Shown one piece after another: positions 59,868-64,000 of a stretch of DNA of 64,000 nucleotides. A program made the translations under genes and the position numbers. This DNA comes from Mycolicibacter senuensis. GTDB taxonomy: Bacteria; Actinomycetota; Actinomycetes; Mycobacteriales; Mycobacteriaceae. The stretch's first letter is position 1, and the number at the start of each line of letters is the position of its first letter. Under the pieces are notes generated by a model that ran no database searches, had not been told where the DNA came from, and saw only the letters and a list, made by a program, of their open reading frames with translations. The stretch spans positions 48,743 to 112,742 of the forward strand of contig NZ_LQPS01000037.1 of NCBI RefSeq assembly GCF_002101885.1. The letters are read 5' to 3'.

Positions 59868-60663
59868 GGCTACGTTCCTGACCACGCTGATCCGGGCCGT
59901 CGGCGCCCTGCAGCGTGCCGATGTGCCGTTCGCGCTGGCCGGTGGCGCGGCGGTATACGCCCGCGGCGGTCCGCACTCGCAGCACGACATCGATCTGCTG
60001 GTGGAGCCGCCCGACGCCGAACGCGCCGCCGAAGCCCTCACCCGAGCCGGAATGACGCGGTTCCAGCCGCCGGAGGACTGGCTGTTGAAGGTGTTCGACG
60101 GCGACGTGCTCATCGATCTCATCCATCGGCTCGGCGGCACCCCGGTCAGCACGGAGACCATCGCGCGCGCCCCGCTGCTTCCGGTCGGCTCGGTGACCGC
60201 GCGCGTCATCAGCGCCACCGATCTGATGGTGCAGAAGCTCGCGGTGCTGGACTGCCACCGCTGCGATTACGCCGAGCTGCTCGTCGTGGCGCGCATCCTG
60301 CGCGAACAGGTGGATTGGGGTCGGCTGCGGCTGCGGTTGCGGGGTTCACCGTTCGCCGAGGCGTTCTGGCAGTTGTTGTGCGGGCTGTCCATCGTCGACG
60401 GCGATGACACCGCCGAACCCGAGCAGCCGGATCACCTGGTGGCGGTGGTGCGACGCCAGCTCGCCGAGGACCCGGAGATCGGCGAGCTGGGCATCGGGAT
60501 CGAAATACGCTCCGACACCGTGTGTTTGACCGGGTCGGTCAACGGCCCACAACGCCGCGCGACGATCGAGGCGGTGGTTCGCGGCATCGTCGAACCGCGC
60601 GCGGTGGTCAACGACATCGAAGTGGTGCAGCTGTGCGAACCCGTCGAGCAGGTGACCGGGTGA
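59860..60663 (+). CDS. Nucleotidyltransferase-BON domain fusion
   Basis: About 267 residues. The N-terminal part resembles MNT/DUF6036-type nucleotidyltransferases: PFALAGGAAVYARGG then HSQHDIDLLVEPPDAE with two acidic residues (Asp-x-Asp) and a downstream DVLIDLIHRLGG. The C-terminal 60 residues resemble a BON domain (IEIRSDTVCLTGSVNGPQRR, IVEPRAVVNDIEVV), which usually binds phospholipid or acts in stress. ATG 59860 overlaps the HAD gene by eight bases; the stop overlaps the metallophosphoesterase start (GTGA). The fusion suggests a membrane- or stress-linked enzyme of unknown target. Confidence 0.75.
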   Translation: MDEATFLTTLIRAVGALQRADVPFALAGGAAVYARGGPHSQHDIDLLVEPPDAERAAEALTRAGMTRFQPPEDWLLKVFDGDVLIDLIHRLGGTPVSTETIARAPLLPVGSVTARVISATDLMVQKLAVLDCHRCDYAELLVVARILREQVDWGRLRLRLRGSPFAEAFWQLLCGLSIVDGDDTAEPEQPDHLVAVVRRQLAEDPEIGELGIGIEIRSDTVCLTGSVNGPQRRATIEAVVRGIVEPRAVVNDIEVVQLCEPVEQVTG

Positions 60664-61415
60664 TCCGGGTAGCCGCGGTCGGCGACATCCACCTGGGCGA
60701 GGACTCGCGCGGCACTATGCGCTGGCACGATATCGACGATCGGGCCGACATGCTGCTGGTGGCCGGCGACCTGACCCGCCACGGCACCGCCGCCGAGGGC
60801 CGGGTGGTCGCCGACGAACTGTCCGGGTGCCCGGTGCCGGTGGTCTGCGTGCTGGGCAACCACGACTATCACCGGAATCAGCAGGACCAGATCACCGTCG
60901 CGTTGCGCGACGCCGGGGTCGTCGTCCTGGAAGGCGAGACCCACACCGTCGAGGTTGCGGGCCGGCGGGTGGGCATCGCCGGCGTGAAAGGCTTCGGCGG
61001 CGGTTTCGCCGGCAGGTGTGCGACCGCCTTCGGCGAACCGGAGATGAAGGCGTTCGTGGCCGCCACCGCGACGGCTGCGGCGCGGCTGCGCGATGGCCTT
61101 GACGGTCTGAGTGCGCTGCGCGCCGACTACCGGATCGCGCTGTTGCACTACTCCCCGGTGGCCGACACCCTGCTGGGTGAGCCGCCGGAGATCTATCCGT
61201 TTCTGGGGTCGTGTCTGCTCGCCGAGGCCATCGACGACGCCGGGGCCGACCTGGCGGTGCACGGCCACGCTCACTCCGGCATCGAGGCCGGCCGCACCGC
61301 CGGCGGTGTCCCGGTGCGCAATGTGGCCCAGCCGCTGATCCGGGCGTCCTACACCGTCATCAACGGAGTCCCGACCGCGGCTACTTGCCCCGGACCCGGC
61401 GGTTCTCCTTTTTGA
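60660..61415 (+). CDS. Metallophosphoesterase
   Basis: A 251-residue calcineurin-like phosphoesterase. The five-part metal signature is present: AAVGDIHLGE, LLVAGDLTRHG, VCVLGNHDYHRN, a His in LLHYSPVAD, and AVHGHAHSGIEAG. GTG 60660 overlaps the preceding gene by four bases, so HAD phosphatase, nucleotidyltransferase-BON and this enzyme form one operon, perhaps acting on one phosphorylated or nucleotidylated target. The 3' end overlaps chaB by 35 bases. Confidence 0.9.
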   Translation: MIRVAAVGDIHLGEDSRGTMRWHDIDDRADMLLVAGDLTRHGTAAEGRVVADELSGCPVPVVCVLGNHDYHRNQQDQITVALRDAGVVVLEGETHTVEVAGRRVGIAGVKGFGGGFAGRCATAFGEPEMKAFVAATATAAARLRDGLDGLSALRADYRIALLHYSPVADTLLGEPPEIYPFLGSCLLAEAIDDAGADLAVHGHAHSGIEAGRTAGGVPVRNVAQPLIRASYTVINGVPTAATCPGPGGSPF

Positions 61416-61794
61416 TCGCCGAGACCAGTTCGGATTTCCGCATCGTCGAACGGCCATGAATGTCCAGCCGGCGCGCGACGTCCATCAGATGCTGCTTGCT
61501 GGCGTTGGCGTCGACACCCTCGGCGGACGGTCCCGAGTTGTTCGGGCCCCCGCCCTGGGCGCGCTTGTCCGACGGGCCGCGCTTCTTCTTGGGCTCCCAG
61601 TGGTCTCCGACCTTCTCGAAACTGTGCTTGAGCGCCGCGTAGGCGACCCGGTGCGCGCGCTGCTCGCTGCCGTACTCCTTGGCGGCCGCGTCATGCGCTT
61701 TGGCGAAGGTGCGTTGCGCCTTCACGCTGGATCGTTGCAGCGTGCTGGGCAACTCGCCTTTCTTGGCGGCGCCGCTCTTCGTCGTCTTGGGCAT
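61381..61794 (-). CDS. chaB: ChaB-domain protein
   Basis: A 137-residue basic protein. The N-terminal half is a ChaB domain (LPSTLQRSSVKAQRTFAKAH, HRVAYAALKHSFEKVGDHWE) and the C-terminal 40 residues resemble a Rho N-terminal/SAP-like helix pair (KQHLMDVARRLDIHGRSTMR). In M. smegmatis a chaB gene heads the rsbW-sigF operon; here it stands without them. GGAGGTCTC precedes ATG 61794, and a SigF-like promoter lies upstream. Confidence 0.88.
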   Translation of the reverse strand: MPKTTKSGAAKKGELPSTLQRSSVKAQRTFAKAHDAAAKEYGSEQRAHRVAYAALKHSFEKVGDHWEPKKKRGPSDKRAQGGGPNNSGPSAEGVDANASKQHLMDVARRLDIHGRSTMRKSELVSAIKKENRRVRGK

Positions 61795-61828
61795 GAGACC
61801 TCCAATCAGCGACTGCAGTCCGGTCTGC

Positions 61829-61854
61829 ATACCCCCCGAACCGGTTCGGCAACC
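61829..61854 (-). promoter_or_regulatory. SigF-like promoter of chaB
   Basis: On the minus strand GGTTG (61854-61850), 15 bases and GGGTAT (61834-61829), with one change in the -35 element. Confidence 0.6.
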
Positions 61855-61873
61855 ATCCCGAAAGTGCGACCAC

Positions 61874-61897
61874 GTTTGCCGGGCCGGTCACCGGGCA
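61874..61897 (+). promoter_or_regulatory. SigF-like promoter of the Rv2629/Balon-type gene
   Basis: GTTT (61874-61877), 15 bases and GGGCA (61893-61897), one change from GGGTA. GTG 61910 is twelve bases further. Confidence 0.45.
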
Positions 61898-61909
61898 ACC
61901 CGGATAGCC

Positions 61910-63016
61910 GTGGATGCCGAACGATTCCGTGGATTGCTCACCGCCCGTGCCCCGTTCGTCTCGGTGTACTTCGAGGACTCGCACGACACCGAGGACGCGG
62001 CCACCAAGCTCGACCTCACCTGGCGTGAGGTCGGTGAGCAGCTCACCCGGCAGGGCGCCGACCAGCAGTTGGTCGGCGAGATCGAACGCGCTGTGCGGGA
62101 GCTGCGGCCGCCGGTCGGCAAGACTGGGCGCGCGGTGATCGCCGGCGCCGACGGTGTGGTGCTCAACGAGCATCTGCAGGCCCCCGCTGCGAGTACTGCT
62201 CGACTGTCCCGGCTCCCCTATCTGCTGCCGATCATCGAGCACGGCTTCGAGTACCCGAACTACGTGTTGGCCGAAGTCGACCAGACCGGCGCTGACATCA
62301 CCGTCCACACCGACGGTGTACTGCGCTCGGAAACCGTTGACGGCGGCGGCTATCCGGTCCACAAGGCCGCCGGGGCGGAGACCCCCGGCTACGGGGATCC
62401 GCAACCGCATGTCGAGGAGGCCGCTCGCAAGAACATCCGTGCCGTGGCCGCCCGGGTTACCGAACTCGCCGACCCGCCCGGCCACGACGCGGTCTTCCTG
62501 GTCGGCGAGGTGCAGTCTCGGTCGGCATTGCTGGAGGCCTTGCCGAAGCGGATCACGGCGCTGGCGCGGGAGCTTCCGGTAGGCGCCCGGGGACACGACG
62601 CCGGTGAGATACAGGACGCGATCGAGGCCGAATGCCTGCGGCGGCAACTCACCGACATCCAAGCGGCGGTGCAGCGCTTCACCGCCGAATCGGGCCGGCT
62701 GTCCGGGCTGGCCGTCGAAGGGCTCGCCGCGGTATGCGCCGCGCTGAGCCAGGGTGCGGTGGAGACGCTGATCATCGGCGACATCGGCGATGCGACGGTG
62801 GTGGCCGACGCGGGCCTCACCGTTACCGCGCCGGATGCCGACGTACTCTCCGAATACGGTGCGGCGCCAGCACATACGCTTCGCGCCGATGAGGCGCTGC
62901 CGTGGGGCGCGATCGCGGTCGGCGCGGCCGTGGTGGCCGCGGGCGGCACGATCCGTCCGGCCGATGGCGTCGCGGCGGTGCTGCGCTACCCGCCGGCGGC
63001 GTCGGCATCGGCTTAG
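61910..63016 (+). CDS. Rv2629/Balon-type ribosome hibernation factor
   Basis: About 368 residues, similar in length and layout to M. tuberculosis Rv2629. Family members share folds with archaeo-eukaryotic release factor eRF1; the mycobacterial (MSMEG_1130) and Psychrobacter (Balon) homologues occupy the ribosomal A site in resting cells. Visible blocks are RAPFVSVYFEDSHDTEDA, KTGRAVIAGADGVVLNEHL, RLSRLPYLLPIIEHGFEYPN and a C-terminal pelota/L7Ae-like part (QGAVETLIIGDIGDATVVAD). GTG 61910 is the only suitable start. The SigF-like promoter fits induction in stationary phase. Confidence 0.82.
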   Translation: MDAERFRGLLTARAPFVSVYFEDSHDTEDAATKLDLTWREVGEQLTRQGADQQLVGEIERAVRELRPPVGKTGRAVIAGADGVVLNEHLQAPAASTARLSRLPYLLPIIEHGFEYPNYVLAEVDQTGADITVHTDGVLRSETVDGGGYPVHKAAGAETPGYGDPQPHVEEAARKNIRAVAARVTELADPPGHDAVFLVGEVQSRSALLEALPKRITALARELPVGARGHDAGEIQDAIEAECLRRQLTDIQAAVQRFTAESGRLSGLAVEGLAAVCAALSQGAVETLIIGDIGDATVVADAGLTVTAPDADVLSEYGAAPAHTLRADEALPWGAIAVGAAVVAAGGTIRPADGVAAVLRYPPAASASA

Positions 63017-63025
63017 CCGCCGTCC

Positions 63026-64000
63026 TCATCCGGCTTCCGCCCAGTCGTCTTCCTCGAAGATGTGTCGTTGCGCGAGGCCCTCGACGGCCACCGCTTCGTA
63101 GGCGGCCTCGTCGAACAATGGATCGTCGAACAATGGATCATCGCGAACCGGGTCGTCGGGCCACGGCCACTCGGCGTCGGGCGGTGGCAGCTCCTCGGGC
63201 GGCGGGCGGCGGTGGTAGTCGATGACGGCTTCGATGAAGTGGAACGGATTGACCCGGGGTTGGCCGTGGTCAAGTTTCGGTGGGGGAATCCATTGGACCC
63301 GGCCGGATTCGCCGAGTCGGGTGGTCCAGCCCTGTTCGCTGGCCATCCGGTTATCCGGCGCGCACACCAGGGCCAGGTCATCGACGTCGGTCTGGCCGTT
63401 GTTCGACCAATCCTGTAGGTGATGCGCCTGGGACAGATATCCCGATACGGTGCATCCCGGCCGGGTACAGCCCCGATCGCGGTTGTGCAGCACGATGCGC
63501 TGATCCGCCGAGGCGAGGCGTTTGGCGCGGCCCAACCACAATGCCCGTCCGTTCCCGTCGAAGATGCTCAGGTAGTGGTAGGCGTGCGAAGCCATGCGCA
63601 GCAGATCGCTCATGGGCAGCAGACTGCCGCCTGCGGTGTACGCCTTGCCGGTGATACGGGACTCGCCTACCGGCGGTGCCGGTTCGGGCCGCGGCTGATC
63701 GGTGTGAGGTGCGTGGTCGGTCGCAGCCTGCAGCTCGGCCAGGGTGGTCGAGACGATCACCGTGACCGGCAGGCCGTTGAGCTGACCGAGGTCGCCACAT
63801 GCCAGCACGGCGCGCAAGGCGGCCAGCAGCGCGTCGTGCTGGCGTTGATCACGGCTGCGGTGATCGTGCTCAATCTGGTCCTGGCTGGCGGTGCCGGACA
63901 CGCAGGGTTTCTCGTCGGCGGCGTTGCACATCCCCGGGGCGGCCAGTTTGGCCAGCACCGGCTCCAAGGTCGCCCGCAGCTCCGGGCTGATCGTGCCACT
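63026..64000 (-). CDS. 13E12-type HNH endonuclease/DUF222 protein (N-terminus outside window)
   Basis: The last 325 or so residues of a 13E12 repeat-family protein; the frame is open through the right edge (ISPELRATLEPVLAKLAAPG). The HNH core is GCTRPGCTVSGYLSQAHHLQ then DWSNNGQTDVDDLALVCAPD, with metal-binding Cys and His. These genes are multicopy in mycobacteria and their real function is not established; some are mobile-associated. A 15-base direct repeat (63110-63139) near its 3' end encodes Phe-Asp-Asp-Pro-Leu twice. Confidence 0.9.
   Translation of the reverse strand, partial: SGTISPELRATLEPVLAKLAAPGMCNAADEKPCVSGTASQDQIEHDHRSRDQRQHDALLAALRAVLACGDLGQLNGLPVTVIVSTTLAELQAATDHAPHTDQPRPEPAPPVGESRITGKAYTAGGSLLPMSDLLRMASHAYHYLSIFDGNGRALWLGRAKRLASADQRIVLHNRDRGCTRPGCTVSGYLSQAHHLQDWSNNGQTDVDDLALVCAPDNRMASEQGWTTRLGESGRVQWIPPPKLDHGQPRVNPFHFIEAVIDYHRRPPPEELPPPDAEWPWPDDPVRDDPLFDDPLFDEAAYEAVAVEGLAQRHIFEEDDWAEAG
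63110..63139. repeat. 15-base direct repeat in the HNH gene
   Basis: GTCGAACAATGGATC occurs twice in a row, duplicating a Phe-Asp-Asp-Pro-Leu unit in the acidic C-terminal tail. Confidence 0.75.

Noticed and set aside
56949..60218. A 1089-residue frame extending katE far upstream
   Set aside because: The added part overlaps the HAD and nucleotidyltransferase genes and has no catalase similarity; the GTG at 59096 with its ribosome site gives a normal HPII length.
63026..64000. HNH/13E12 gene as evidence for a mobile element or restriction system
   Set aside because: This family is common and multicopy in mycobacterial chromosomes, and no terminal repeats, integrase or methylase lie in the window.

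Overview
The window is chromosomal DNA from a mycobacterium, most likely an environmental, fast-growing type. This rests on uniformly high GC, many GTG/TTG starts, single-base or 4-bp stop/start overlaps, many promoters that fit leaderless mRNAs, and marker genes (WhiB2/WhmD, FbiA/FbiB, WbbL/RmlD, Lcp1, AccA3/AccD5/AccE5, FadE25, UsfY). Gene order largely follows the M. tuberculosis Rv3248c-Rv3288c stretch. No rRNA, tRNA, insertion sequence, prophage or CRISPR array was found.

Layout. 1-3.2 kb: sahH (3' part cut by the window edge), a TetR regulator, one rubredoxin and alkB (alkane hydroxylation). 3.3-6.3 kb: membrane adenylate cyclase, alpha/beta hydrolase, hotdog thioesterase. 6.3-10.7 kb: an accessory cluster of GT4 glycosyltransferase, methyltransferase, alpha/alpha-toroid protein, second methyltransferase and a TetR regulator; matching palindromes sit on the promoters of the first and last genes. 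10.6-17 kb (minus strand): GDP-mannose supply (manB, a TobH-like gene, manA), then a cation-efflux gene and an isolated Csb1/Cas7-like gene. 17-21 kb: degenerate metallopeptidase, whiB2, fbiA-fbiB (coenzyme F420) and a Nudix gene. 21-26.4 kb: manC, wbbL, rmlD, lcp1 (mannose activation, rhamnosyl linker, arabinogalactan ligation) and a TIGR03089-type gene. 26.6-29.9 kb: pacL1-ctpC metal efflux with a His-rich membrane protein. 30-33 kb: pknD and a PstS lipoprotein. 33.3-41 kb: CaiB-type CoA transferase, an aminotransferase-pta-ackA operon, an MDMPI-like gene, fadE25. 40.7-53.6 kb: purE-purK, gtrA-like, PH-domain gene, birA, esterase, LigD-type polymerase, accD5-accE5-maf, hemerythrin, sseA-sufE, accA3. 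Thus acyl-CoA carboxylase subunits and their biotin ligase lie together.

53.6-63 kb is a stress island: usfY, an F420-type oxidoreductase, a haem-oxygenase-like iron enzyme, a STAS protein, catalase HPII, a HAD phosphatase, a nucleotidyltransferase-BON fusion, a metallophosphoesterase, chaB and an Rv2629/Balon-type ribosome hibernation factor. Several of these genes, plus the LigD polymerase and an esterase further left, carry sequences matching the mycobacterial SigF promoter (GGTTT, 15-17 bases, GGGTA). The sigF-rsbW pair that normally lies between accA3 and usfY is absent. The window ends inside a 13E12-type HNH gene.

Most notable: (i) twin TetR operators of identical geometry overlapping leaderless start codons in the glycosyltransferase cluster; (ii) the orphan Csb1/Cas7-like gene in a sugar-nucleotide operon; (iii) the SigF-type promoter set without sigF; (iv) loss of the electron-transfer-competent rubredoxin beside alkB; (v) the nucleotidyltransferase-BON fusion.
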